A DNA stretch of 60,280 nucleotides from an endosymbiont of Lamellibrachia barhami (GTDB taxonomy: Bacteria; Pseudomonadota; Gammaproteobacteria; Chromatiales; Chromatiaceae): contig NZ_JAAVSH020000001.1 of assembly GCF_011947365.2 (NCBI RefSeq), positions 1,466,246 through 1,526,525 on the forward strand, written 5' to 3'. The position numbers and the translations under genes are program-made. Position 1 is the first letter of the stretch, and every line of letters starts with the position of its first letter. This document shows positions 47,216 through 56,605 of the stretch, one piece after another. The notes below the pieces were generated by a model. The model saw only the letters and a program-made list of their open reading frames with translations. It was not told the origin of the DNA and made no database searches.

Positions 47216-48633
47216 TATCCGGGTTTCCCAATGATTTTTCACTGATTTAATGACTTGATTTTAAACGAAAACACGGGCTTCATTCCTTCTGTTGATTGGC
47301 GTCGACCAGAAGGAGGAGAAACCCGTGAGCAACCTGAAGTTGCTAAGCAAAATATTACGCCTGAAAGGCATGAAGATCACCAGTTTTTGGTTCAAAAATC
47401 GTGATAGAGAACTGCATCTTGCGATCAAGCCATACAAAAATGGCTGCCGCTGTCCAGAATGTGGGCGGCGTGGCCGGATCGTGCGCTATGCAACCGAGCT
47501 TCGCAGGTGGGAGGATCTCACCCTCATGGGCATGAAGGTCCTGTTCTGGTATGCACCGAAGGAGATCCAATGCACGACGCACGGGCGCGTACAGGAGATG
47601 ATCCCATGGGCGCCACCCTATTCACGCATCACCTACCGCCTGGAGTGGCGCATCTGCGCCCTGTGCCAGATCATGATTCAGAAGGCCGCTGCTGAGATCT
47701 TGAAAATGGCTGCCTCGACGTTGTCCGATCTGTTGCACCGCATTATCAACCGGATGAGAGATGGCCATAAGATCCGTGGCGTAAAGACGCTCGGAGTGGA
47801 CGAAATCTCCTTCTGCAAAGAGCGCAAATTTGCCACCCTGGTCTATGATCTGGACCGCTCCCACATCCTCTGGGTAGGCCTGGGTAAAGGCAGCGAGACT
47901 ATTGACCGCTTCTTCAACGAGCGACTGAGCAAGGGACAGAAATCCCGTATCCTGTGGGCCAGTTGTGATATGAGTCGCGCCTATACTGAGGCGATCAAGC
48001 ATCACTGCCCCAATGCCACGCTCGTCATCGACCGTTTCCATGTAGTGAAGGCGCTCAACCAAGCTGTAGACGAGGTGCGCAAGGATGAGTGGCGAGTCCT
48101 CGACACCCATGGCCGCAAAGCGATCAAGGGGCTGCGTTGGTTGCTCAGCATGCATTCCAGAAACCGCACCAAGGGAAATACCCGCTTCCTCAATAGCCTG
48201 CGCAACTCCAACCGCCGGATCCACCGCGCCTGGGTACTCAAGGATGAGTTTGAGCATTTCTGGAATTACAGCTATCGCGCCTCGGCAGAGAAGTTCCTCA
48301 AGCGCTGGATTACTGCCGCACTGCAAAGCCGTATTCCTTCGTTGCGCAAGTTTGTCGGCACACTGCGAAATCACTTCGAGAACATCCTTTCCTTCGTCGA
48401 CAGAAACTTGACCAATGCCGTTGGTGAGGGCCTTAACCGCATTGTCAAAATCGTCAAAAACCGAGCTTCTGGATATCGCAATCTAGAAAGTTTCGCCGAC
48501 ATGATTTACCTGACCATTGGTGACCTCGATGTTCCTGCGCAGATTCCCAGTCATTTGCGTACACTGTGAGATAGCCTTGAATCCTTATGAAACAGCTGAA
48601 TTACCGCAATTCACTAGTTGGTAAATCCGGATA
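47216..48633 (+). mobile_element. ISL3-family insertion sequence
   Basis: Imperfect inverted repeats TATCCGGGTTTCCCAA (47216-47231) and the complement of TTGGTAAATCCGGATA (48618-48633) match at 14 of 16 positions and flank the transposase gene. The length of about 1.42 kb suits ISL3. No 8-bp target duplication is visible, so the ends are tentative. Confidence 0.65.
47325..48569 (+). CDS. ISL3-family transposase
   Basis: 414 residues from GTG 47325, behind AAGGAGGAG. The N-terminal zinc-ribbon (CRCPECGRRGRIV), then a helix-turn-helix region, and a DDE core: TLGVDEISFCKERKFATLVY (first Asp), VIDRFHVVKALNQAVDEVRK (second Asp), and the late Glu in NAVGEGLNRIVKIVKNRASG. All three catalytic acids are present and the frame is intact, so it may still be active. 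The frame also opens upstream to 47292. Confidence 0.92.
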   Translation: MSNLKLLSKILRLKGMKITSFWFKNRDRELHLAIKPYKNGCRCPECGRRGRIVRYATELRRWEDLTLMGMKVLFWYAPKEIQCTTHGRVQEMIPWAPPYSRITYRLEWRICALCQIMIQKAAAEILKMAASTLSDLLHRIINRMRDGHKIRGVKTLGVDEISFCKERKFATLVYDLDRSHILWVGLGKGSETIDRFFNERLSKGQKSRILWASCDMSRAYTEAIKHHCPNATLVIDRFHVVKALNQAVDEVRKDEWRVLDTHGRKAIKGLRWLLSMHSRNRTKGNTRFLNSLRNSNRRIHRAWVLKDEFEHFWNYSYRASAEKFLKRWITAALQSRIPSLRKFVGTLRNHFENILSFVDRNLTNAVGEGLNRIVKIVKNRASGYRNLESFADMIYLTIGDLDVPAQIPSHLRTL

Positions 48634-48661
48634 TAGCCAATTAATTGTTTGCTGAATGATA

Positions 48662-49255
48662 TCACTGACCGCTCAATGTGATGGTCTTCTCACCTCCATC
48701 CTCGAGGATGCGAATCACCCGATCCCTCCACATCTCCCGAAACTGCTGCAGGGTGGATGGTTCTGCCTGGCCTTGAAGAATTTGTTGCAGCAAGGGGAGC
48801 ATGTCGGGGTTGGGTGGGATGCTGGCCGGGTCATAAGAGACGCTGACGGAGTCACCGTTATCTGCACGGGTGAAGATAAAGCTGCCAGTGGAATCGGCGG
48901 TGAAATACATCAACCCCTGACGAACATATCGGTCTCCAAGTCCATGAAAACCGTTACGCCCGGCGGCACCGGTCAATAGAGTGAATACCTGGCTGATGGG
49001 GCCATTCACCCCTTGGTCTTCAGCGCCGGCGATAGTGACACGGATCGCTCCACGCTGTGGGGTCTCCTCACCATACAGTGCCTCAAGGGCATGGATTGCC
49101 ATCAGAAATGCACCCGCTACCGTAGGACAGGCGTGACCGGAGAGTTTCACCACATCATCGAAGGTGTAGTGAAAATGACCGTCCCCGGCACCAAGCAGAT
49201 CGGCCAGAGGATCGTAGAGTGTGATGGTGGGTGTCGTAGGGAATTTTGTAATCAT
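48662..49255 (-). CDS. FmdE-like domain protein, function unknown
   Basis: 197 residues. The core DDVVKLSGHACPTVAGAFLM (about 33-52) has the G-H-x-C-P motif of FmdE-type domains, followed by ALYGEETPQRGAIRVTIAGA and EDQGVNGPISQVFTLLTGAA. In characterised relatives the motif binds a metal, probably zinc. No molybdenum or tungsten enzyme is encoded here, so the role is open. It points away from the truncated cyclase gene, and the 23-bp inverted repeat at 49312 lies just upstream of it. Confidence 0.7.
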   Translation of the reverse strand: MITKFPTTPTITLYDPLADLLGAGDGHFHYTFDDVVKLSGHACPTVAGAFLMAIHALEALYGEETPQRGAIRVTIAGAEDQGVNGPISQVFTLLTGAAGRNGFHGLGDRYVRQGLMYFTADSTGSFIFTRADNGDSVSVSYDPASIPPNPDMLPLLQQILQGQAEPSTLQQFREMWRDRVIRILEDGGEKTITLSGQ

Positions 49256-49311
49256 ATAGCGCTGCTGATTGTAGATGAGGAGTTGTGAATGATACTGAAG
49301 TTTGGGGTCAA

Positions 49312-49365
49312 AGTTTGGGGTCAGAGTAACAACTCCAAGAACAGTTGTTACTCTGACCCCAAACT
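49312..49365. repeat. Palindrome with 23-bp perfect inverted repeats
   Basis: The arm at 49312-49334 (AGTTTGGGGTCAGAGTAACA...) is exactly complemented by 49343-49365 with an 8-bp loop. A partial extra copy of TTTGGGGTCA sits at 49300. GGGGTCAGAGTAAC-type repeats are known as REP-like ends mobilised by Y1 transposases. It lies at the point where the cyclase gene loses its 5' end. Confidence 0.8.
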
Positions 49366-50617
49366 GCGCAAAGGCCAGCGTGATTATGTTAGGGAAACTA
49401 TCCGTTTACAACCGAACCAGCAGCATCTCTCCAGGGTGGAGCTGAACAAGGAGCATGGCAGTATCGTCTTTCCACTGCAGCCCGTAATGCGGGTGGCTGC
49501 ACCCATCCATACAAAGAACGGCACTGTTTTTGGTGTGGTGGTTATCAATGCCGATTTCAATGCCTTGGTCGATCCCTTTGATGCACCTCCAGCCAATGTC
49601 TCTTTCATCATGGCCGATCAGAAGGGCGACTATCTCCTTCATCCTGACAAGGATCGGCGGTTTAGCCATGCACTGGGTGGGAGCCCCGGACTAGAGAAGG
49701 ATTATTCCACATTCAAACAAATGCTGCGTTTCCATGAAGGGTATGAATTCCAGGATCTTACGGAACAATCGGCAAGCTTAATTGAGACCCATCTGCGTTA
49801 CAATCCACTGGATCAGACACAGCAAATTATGATAGCGGCCCTTGTATCTCACGATGTGATCAATGAACTTTCGCAAGGGTATGGGCGGCGTTTGACATTT
49901 GGCGTGGTGATAACAGTTTTTCTCATCAGTATTGGGATGGCCCTGCTGGCCCGACGCCTGACAAGGCCGATCAACCAGCTCACTATCGCGGCTGACAGAA
50001 TTGCCAAAGGTGATGAGGTACGCATTCCAGCCATTGATCGCCGTGACGAACTGGGGCAGATGGCAAACGCCTTCCAAACCATGCTTAATCATCTGCATGC
50101 CACACAGCAGGAACTCGAACACCTGGCAACCCACGACGCCTTAACCGGGCTGTATAACCGCAAGGCTCTGGAGAATCGAATAGAAGAGGAGTTGCATAGG
50201 GCGGCAAGGTATAACCGCGATCTTTCTGTGTTTCTGTTGGATATAGATCATTTCAAGTCGATCAACGATACGTATGGCCATCTGTCCGGGGATTCAGTAC
50301 TTCAATGCCTGGCAAAGGAATTGGAGGTTTCGATTCGTAAAACGGATTATGTGGCCCGTTATGGCGGTGAGGAATTTATCGTTGTCCTGCCGGAAACTCC
50401 ACTTCAAGAAGCCATGGGGCTGGCGGAGCGTCTGCGGAGCAGTATTGCAGCTCTTTCTGTCCCACTTGATACGGACACAAAAATCAAGATGACTGCCAGC
50501 ATAGGTGTTGCTGCCTTTCCGGTACATGGCCAATCCTGGCAGGATTTACTGGGAGCTGCGGACGCTGCGATGTATGCAGCGAAAAACGCCGGGCGCGATC
50601 AAATAAAGACACCTTGA
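49366..50617 (+). pseudogene. Membrane diguanylate cyclase (sensor-HAMP-GGDEF), 5'-truncated
   Basis: From about 49370 the frame codes the second half of a periplasmic Cache-type sensor (PVMRVAAPIHTKNGTVFGVV), a transmembrane helix (LTFGVVITVFLISIGMALLA), a HAMP domain (RRLTRPINQLTIAADRIAKG) and a complete GGDEF domain: HDALTGLYNRKALENRIEEE, DIDHFKSINDTYGHLSGD, RYGGEEFIVVLPE. The catalytic GGEEF is intact and no RxxD inhibitory site precedes it. The first transmembrane helix and half the sensor are missing; an open frame from ATG 49289 runs through the palindrome and replaces them. Membrane insertion would be abnormal, so it is probably inactive or misregulated. Confidence 0.82.
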
Positions 50618-50943
50618 ATAAGGGATTCTGGGAGGGATAGGTGTTCGGTGCAGTCGAAGACTTAAATTCATGCTTCTTCAGTCAGCAGTGAGTGTGAATC
50701 ACATATCCCCCGCGATTTCTAAAGTTTACCAAGGAGAACGTTGGATAGGCGGCATCCCCAATTGAGGGACGCCGAATATACATCCCTGTAGGTTCGACGG
50801 CGGCTTCTCGGCAACTGCACCTGCGTTGTTCTACCTTCCCACATCCATGTGGGTCGCATGCCGCCGACTCGCTCATTTGTGTATGTCGCCTGTCCTATAA
50901 AGTATTTAGTAGGTTTGAGTCTGCTGGGATGCGGTGAAAATGA
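50618..50943. other. 326-bp intergenic region with hairpin-forming repeats
   Basis: No gene is apparent. Imperfect hairpins such as GGCATCCC-caattga-GGGACGCC (about 50750-50773) and CCCACATCCATGTGGG (50837-50852) look like a dispersed intergenic repeat. They could act as a bidirectional terminator. Confidence 0.45.
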
Positions 50944-52554
50944 TTAGACTCTTACCAGCTTGGGCCACAGGAATCCGGTACTTTTCCTGTAGTCTTCGTA
51001 TTCCGCTAGGGTTCTCATAAACTTACGCTCTTCAATCTTGGCGCGCACGATCTGCAGCAATACTGCGCCGATAAAAAGATAGAACCCCATAGGTGTTCCG
51101 GACAGGATGGCGATCCCAAAGATATGTACGATCTCACCGAAATAGAGAGGATGCCGGATTCTGGTGTAAGGGCCTGTAGTCACTAGTGTAGCGTCCTAAA
51201 TTGAAGGCATATTAAGTGGTTATTGGTATAATCCTGCTATTCATGAATGGCAGGATTATTATGTATGAGAGTAGCAGCAAAAATCACATTATCTAAGAGA
51301 AATTGTGTGATGTAGTGGGCTTATATTTAAATCCACCTGAAAACGCTATTGTCTTTTGTGTTGATGAGAAGACATCAATCCAGGCGTTGGACCGCACGCA
51401 ACCGGGTCTTCCATTGAAGAAAGGTCGCTGTGGAACCATAACGCATGATTATAAAAGAAACGGTACGAGTACACTTTTTGCAGCGCTTGATGTTGCTACT
51501 GGAAGTGTGACGGGTGAGTGTTACCAAAAGCATACGCACAAAGAATTTCTTAAATTCCTGAAGAAGGTTGAAGGTCAAACTGACAAAGATAAAGACTTGC
51601 ATATTATTGTTGATAATCGCGCACGCATGCTACGAAAGTACGAAACTGGCTGAGGCGGAATAAACGTGTATTTCTGCATTTCATACCGACCAGTTCATCA
51701 TGGCTTAATTTGGTAGAACGATTTTTTGGCGTACTTACAGAGAACTTAAAAGGGGTATTTTTACTCGGTAGTTGAGCTGGAAAAAAAGATTATTGAGTAT
51801 ATCGATAAGAACAACAAAAACCCCAAACCTTTTGTTTGGACAAAATCTGCTGAAGACATTTTAGAAAAAGTAAACCGTGCGCGATTAACCCTTGATAATA
51901 TACAATCAAATTAGGACACTACACTAGTGTGCGGACGGCGGCACGCAGACCAAAGGAGCGTTTCAGGTAGCTGATCGCCCATATGCTGAAAGCAGCTCCA
52001 AAGAGACCTATTATGAAACCTGTCATGGTGAAATAGAAACTGAACAGTGGTGTGATGCTTCTGAAAATTTCCAGTGTTTCCGGTGAATAATCGGGCACGA
52101 ATTGCCTGACTTGTGGAAAAAATAACAGTGTGAAGCCAATGACAGGGACGAATACGGTCAATAGTGGAAACAGGTTTTCCCAAAATCCCTGGGGTTTGCT
52201 TTTAGCCTCCCCGCGCACAATAAAACTGTAAAATGCAAGAAAATCAAAGGCCAGCGCTGTTATGAAGTAGAGGATGTAGGTTAACTCGTTAGTAAGATAA
52301 TAGGCGCCAACCTGTCCATATTGACCCATGCTGCCGATGTTTTTCAGCATCATCCAAAGATTTGGATTGTCAGCCAGATAGCTCCAGAGTCCATAACTCT
52401 TGCTTCCGACGATCAGGGCAAAGAGCAGGATGGGCGCTCCATCCAATTTGATTTTTTCGCTTAACGTCATGTGTAGCCATCCATAGTGGGCGTTCTTGAT
52501 GGGATCGCCTGCATCAAGATAAGAATAAATCTTGTTTGGATTGATAACTGTCAT
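50944..52554 (-). pseudogene. Isoprenylcysteine-carboxyl-methyltransferase-like membrane protein, split by an IS
   Basis: The N-terminal part (52554 to 51927) codes ~209 residues with five to six membrane helices (LDGAPILLFALIVGSKSYGL, TALAFDFLAFYSFIVRGEAK). It ends RSFGLRAAVRT at the insertion. The C-terminal part (51183 to 50944) resumes VTTGPYTRIRHPLYFGEIVH, then KIEERKFMRTLAEYEDYRKS, the SAM-binding signature of the ICMT/PEMT family. The two halves are parts of one ~290-residue gene interrupted by the 739-bp element. The original substrate is unknown. Confidence 0.85.
51186..51924 (+). mobile_element. IS630-type element with internally deleted transposase
   Basis: Terminal repeats GTGTAGCGTCCTAAATTGA (51186) and the complement of TCAAATTAGGACACTACAC (to 51924) match at 17 of 19. 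TA (within CTAG) flanks both ends, the IS630 target. Inside, MRVAAKITLSK (from 51265) is the transposase N-terminus, joined to the DDE core FCVDEKTSIQALDRTQPGLP, HIIVDN, with the middle ~130 codons missing. After ~51630 the frame shifts; LHFIPTSSSWLNLVERFFGV, the region of the last Glu, follows in another frame. It cannot encode a working transposase but could be moved in trans. Confidence 0.88.
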
Positions 52555-52649
52555 AGTATTTTACTGTGGTATTTGTAGATACTAACAGTAAGCCTGATGG
52601 GCGGGGGTGGATATTTTGAATCCTGTAACAGGCTGGTGGAGTGGTGTCT

Positions 52650-53303
52650 ATGAAATGGCAATCTGTCATCAGGTCTTTTGGATTTCTGGGCCTTCTTGTG
52701 TTTTTACCGCCTGCATTCGCTGCAGAGGGTGAGGCATTCACCGAATCCGTGGTTATATTCAACACCATCTGCGCAAAATGCCATGAGGCACAATGCAGTG
52801 GTCGATTGAGTTTCGACCAGGCCTTTGAGAAATCAAGCAGTCATGTCCTGAGGCACTACGGGCAGGCATCCGGCAAGCAATGGCTACAAAAGGAGTTGTT
52901 CGACATTCTTAACTTCATGAAAGAAAAATGCGCCTATTATCCAATACAGACTCCTATACCTTCAAAGAGAATTTGGAAAACAGATATTTTGGATAAATTT
53001 ACGACTTTTATGGAGAGAAACTATTTCATTCCGCTAGGTCACTTTACTCCGGGGCAGTATCGTATTGAACTGGAGCTTGAGAAAGATGCAAAGGTTATCA
53101 CTCATCTTATATCCGGAGAGTTTGAAATGGCGCTGGAGGATTGTTACTTATCAACTGATCGAAGGGTGAATATTCCGGTTCGTATTGAAGAGCCGGGAGA
53201 TTACTACTTTCGCATGTATCCGAAAACGCCTGTCAGGATTCTCAGATTTTCAATACTCCCACAGGAAAGCAATGGTCAGCAGGGTCTAAAGACTCTTATG
53301 TGA
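52650..53303 (+). CDS. Exported monoheme c-type-cytochrome-like protein
   Basis: 217 residues. A signal peptide (IRSFGFLGLLVFLPPAFAAE) precedes one heme-binding CAKCH near residue 45. The start of the mature part (VVIFNTICAKCHEAQCSG) is a cytochrome c fragment; the rest, a beta-rich domain (GHFTPGQYRIELELEKDAKV), resembles nothing I can name. GTG 52641 is an alternative start. It is divergent from the split methyltransferase. No obvious electron-transfer partner is adjacent. Confidence 0.72.
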   Translation: MKWQSVIRSFGFLGLLVFLPPAFAAEGEAFTESVVIFNTICAKCHEAQCSGRLSFDQAFEKSSSHVLRHYGQASGKQWLQKELFDILNFMKEKCAYYPIQTPIPSKRIWKTDILDKFTTFMERNYFIPLGHFTPGQYRIELELEKDAKVITHLISGEFEMALEDCYLSTDRRVNIPVRIEEPGDYYFRMYPKTPVRILRFSILPQESNGQQGLKTLM

Positions 53304-53566
53304 CTAACCTTCTATAATAACGAAGGAAACAGACATCTCCGGTTTACATGCATTCGCGTGTGAATCCATATGATTTACTATTCTGGCCTGCTATATACTG
53401 GGATACGCGTGGTTAAAATCCTACTGTTCTCCGTATTGAGTGGTGTCATAATGGAGTCATTCGAGAGTGGAATTTTCAGTGTTCCGACGATGGTGATTGA
53501 TGAAAGACAAAGCTGTTTCAGGACTCATTGGAATCACATTTTTGCGTTGCTATCTGAATAGTTATC
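53304..53566. other. 263-bp intergenic region upstream of the antiporter genes
   Basis: A 63-residue frame (53370-53561) with a hydrophobic start has no recognisable features. The region likely carries the promoter for the antiporter pair. Confidence 0.35.
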
Positions 53567-55168
53567 ATGGATTTTGAATGGGTTGCCGTTGCGCTGGGAG
53601 ATGTTGCCTGGATCTCACTGGCTTTTTTTCTGGGTTTTCTGGCAAAACAGATTGGATTGCCGCCGCTGGTGGGGTTTCTGGCGACAGGTTTCGTGCTCAA
53701 TTACCTGGGTATCGTAAGCGGCGAGATGCTACAGAAGCTTGCGGATCTGGGTATCACCCTGCTGCTGTTTACCGTTGGCCTTAAGCTGAATCTCAAGGTC
53801 CTGATAAGACCTCAGGTCTGGTCGGTGACACTTCTGCATATCGCCTTGATTATTGTCCTCTTCGGGGCGGCAATATTTGCGCTTGCCTTGATGAGTGTGC
53901 CGCTCTTCTCCGGTCTGGATCTCAAGCTTTCGTTGATGCTTGCCTTTGCCTTGAGTTTTTCCAGTACGGTATTCGTCGTCAAGGTGCTGGAGGAGAAAGG
54001 GGAGATGAAGTCCCTGCATGGCCGGATCGCTATCGGCATCCTGGTGATGCAGGATCTGGCTGCAGTCATCTTTCTGGCGGCATCCACAGGGAAGCTCCCG
54101 TCACTCTGGGCACTGTCGCTGTTTCTGCTTATCCCGCTGCGACCGTTGTTGCACCATCTGTTACAGAAAACGGGTCATGGTGAACTGCTGATTCTATATG
54201 GTCTGGTGCTGGCATTGGGCGGGGCTGAACTCTTTGAGTTGGCCGGGGTGAAGGATGATTTGGGGGCGCTCGTCTTGGGGGTATTGATCTCAGCCCACCC
54301 AAAATCGGCGGAGATGGCCAAGTCTATGCTGGGTTTCAAGGACCTGTTTCTGGTGGGTTTCTTTCTCTCCATCGGCATGTCAGGTCAGCTTTCGTTGGAG
54401 GCATTGATCATAGGGGCCCTGTTGGTGCCTTTTGTTTTCGTTAAATCCGCGATCTTTTTTGCGCTGATGACCCGTTTCAAACTGCGGGCGCGGACCTCCC
54501 TGTTGGCAACGCTTAACCTGACCAACTACAGTGAATTCGGCTTGATCGTTGCGGCCATTGGCGTAACGCATGGTTGGCTGGATGGCGAGTGGCTGATCGT
54601 TATCGCTATTGCACTCTCCCTCTCTTATGTCGTGGCGGCCCCACTAAACAGCAGGGATGACAAAATCTACAGCACATTCAGAGATTATTGGCGGAAGTTT
54701 CAGCGCAAGGAGAGGCTTCCGGATGACACGATTCTGGATACGCTCGGTGCAACCATAGCCATCTTCGGCATGGGCAGGGTAGGCTGTGGCGCCTACGATA
54801 AGATGCGTGTACTTCATGGTGAAACTGTCGTCGGTATCGATTTCGATGCCGATTTGGTCAAGGGACACCAATCGATGGGACGCAAAGTGCTACATGGCGA
54901 CCCCAGCGATGCGGACTTCTGGGATAAAGTAGAGCAAGGGCATAGTATCGAACTCGTCATGCTGGCGCTGCCGAATCTTCAGGCTAATCTGGATGCCCTT
55001 GAGCAACTACAGGAGATATCTTTCTCCGGACGTATTGCTGCAACGGCAAGATTTTCAGATGAGGTGGAATTGTTGCGACAGTCAGGTGCGACCGCTGTTT
55101 TCAATATCTACACTGAAGCAGGCGCCGGTTTTGCTGAACATGTTGAGGATCTAGGTCATGCCCAATGA
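53567..55168 (+). CDS. CPA2-family cation/proton antiporter with C-terminal TrkA-N domain
   Basis: 533 residues. Residues 1-370 contain about 12 membrane helices with FLAKQIGLPPLVGFLATGFV near the start, LSFSSTVFVVKVLEEKGE, IGILVMQDLAAVIFL (the Asp of the ion site), and FLSIGMSGQLS. The C-terminal Rossmann domain begins IAIFGMGRVGCGAYDKM and includes VGIDFDADLVKGHQSMGR, the TrkA-N/RCK fold that binds NAD(H) or another nucleotide. It belongs to the KefB/KefC/YbaL group: K+ or Na+ efflux against protons. It probably shares a transcript with nhaA 60 bp downstream. Confidence 0.92.
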   Translation: MDFEWVAVALGDVAWISLAFFLGFLAKQIGLPPLVGFLATGFVLNYLGIVSGEMLQKLADLGITLLLFTVGLKLNLKVLIRPQVWSVTLLHIALIIVLFGAAIFALALMSVPLFSGLDLKLSLMLAFALSFSSTVFVVKVLEEKGEMKSLHGRIAIGILVMQDLAAVIFLAASTGKLPSLWALSLFLLIPLRPLLHHLLQKTGHGELLILYGLVLALGGAELFELAGVKDDLGALVLGVLISAHPKSAEMAKSMLGFKDLFLVGFFLSIGMSGQLSLEALIIGALLVPFVFVKSAIFFALMTRFKLRARTSLLATLNLTNYSEFGLIVAAIGVTHGWLDGEWLIVIAIALSLSYVVAAPLNSRDDKIYSTFRDYWRKFQRKERLPDDTILDTLGATIAIFGMGRVGCGAYDKMRVLHGETVVGIDFDADLVKGHQSMGRKVLHGDPSDADFWDKVEQGHSIELVMLALPNLQANLDALEQLQEISFSGRIAATARFSDEVELLRQSGATAVFNIYTEAGAGFAEHVEDLGHAQ

Positions 55169-55228
55169 AACAAGGTCACTGGTAGGGTGTTTGACTGGAT
55201 TTCCAATGTTCTCTAGTAGAGTTATTTG

Positions 55229-56587
55229 ATGAAAAAAACGACCGAAAAAGAGTATGTCGCTCCCTGGGAAAAGGCCTTTGATCGGGTATTGACTCCTCTG
55301 GAAGAGTTTATTCACCGACAGACTACCAGTGGCGTTCTGCTGATGCTCTGTGCGGTTGTGGCGCTCTATGTTGCCAACAGCCAATGGAATGAGGCCTACC
55401 ATCATCTGTTGGAACTGCCGTTTACGATCGGCGTGCCGGGGTTCCAACTATCCAAGTCGCTGCATCACTGGATCAACGACGGTTTGATGGCGATCTTCTT
55501 TTTTGTGGTCGGGTTGGAACTCAAGCGTGAGATTCTTGTGGGGGAGCTTGCCGATCCGAAACATGCGGTGCTGCCGATAGTTGCGGCTATTGGCGGCATG
55601 CTGGTACCGGTTTTTTTCTACATCAGTTTCAATCCGGAGGGGCACACCTTAAATGGCTGGGGTGTGCCGATGGCCACCGATATTGCTTTTGCCTTGGGCG
55701 CCTTGGCATTGCTGGGCAAGCGGGTTCCCAAGAACCTGCTGACATTTCTGGTGGCACTGGCGATTGTTGATGATCTGGGCGCCGTTTTGGTCATTGCGCT
55801 GTTCTATACTGAGACAATAAACATTCCTGCCCTGGCCATTGCAGCTGCCATGCTGGGATTGCTGGTTTCATTGAATCTTGGTGGAATACGCCGTCCTTTA
55901 CCCTATATCCTGCTGGGTATTGTGCTCTGGATAGCGATGCTGAAGAGTGGCGTTCATGCAACGCTTGCAGGCATCTTTCTGGCCTTCACTATTCCCATGC
56001 GCCCAAAGTATGATCCGGACCGTTTTCTGTCGCAGATCAATGGGATGGTTGAGCAGATCAAACGGGCCTACCAGCGTGAAGAGAATATCGTCATCAATGA
56101 CGAAATGCGGTCACGGGTTCGGGCCTTGGGAGAGGGTGTGCAGTTGGTGCAGGCGCCTGCTCAGATTCTGGAGCGTAAGATGCACTTGCCGTCCGCCTAT
56201 CTGGTGATTCCCATCTTTTCTCTGGCCAATGCAGGTATCCCAATCGACTGGTCCTCTTTGGGTAGTATCGTCACTCACCCGGTTTCAGTGGGCATAGCTG
56301 CTGGTCTGGTTCTGGGAAAGTTGATTGGCATCGCAGGCTTCTCCTGGGTTGCCGTGAGACTTGGTTTGACCTCGCTGCCACATGGTTTGAACTTCAAGCA
56401 CATTATCGGTGTAGCCCTGATGGGTGGGATCGGTTTTACCATGTCGATATTTATTGCGGAACTGGGTTTTGCTCACCATGCTGAAGATCTGTTGATGGCT
56501 AAAACCGGGATTCTGTTTGCCTCGGCGCTGGCTGGGGTTTCGGGCTTTCTCTGGCTCTATTTTACCCATGAGAAGAGTGCCGAATAG
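55229..56587 (+). CDS. nhaA: Na+/H+ antiporter NhaA
   Basis: 452 residues. The ion-binding aspartates lie in PMATDIAFALGALALLGKRV and ALAIVDDLGAVLVIALFY, matching D133 and D163-D164 of E. coli NhaA. Also present: GLMAIFFFVVGLELKREIL and MGGIGFTMSIFIAELGFAHH. It has a longer N-terminus and an inserted loop (about residues 270-310), as in marine-type NhaA proteins of ~450 residues. ATG 55229 is chosen over the preceding TTG. It suits a saline habitat. Confidence 0.95.
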   Translation: MKKTTEKEYVAPWEKAFDRVLTPLEEFIHRQTTSGVLLMLCAVVALYVANSQWNEAYHHLLELPFTIGVPGFQLSKSLHHWINDGLMAIFFFVVGLELKREILVGELADPKHAVLPIVAAIGGMLVPVFFYISFNPEGHTLNGWGVPMATDIAFALGALALLGKRVPKNLLTFLVALAIVDDLGAVLVIALFYTETINIPALAIAAAMLGLLVSLNLGGIRRPLPYILLGIVLWIAMLKSGVHATLAGIFLAFTIPMRPKYDPDRFLSQINGMVEQIKRAYQREENIVINDEMRSRVRALGEGVQLVQAPAQILERKMHLPSAYLVIPIFSLANAGIPIDWSSLGSIVTHPVSVGIAAGLVLGKLIGIAGFSWVAVRLGLTSLPHGLNFKHIIGVALMGGIGFTMSIFIAELGFAHHAEDLLMAKTGILFASALAGVSGFLWLYFTHEKSAE

Positions 56588-56605
56588 CTTTCCATCCGTC
56601 GAAGC

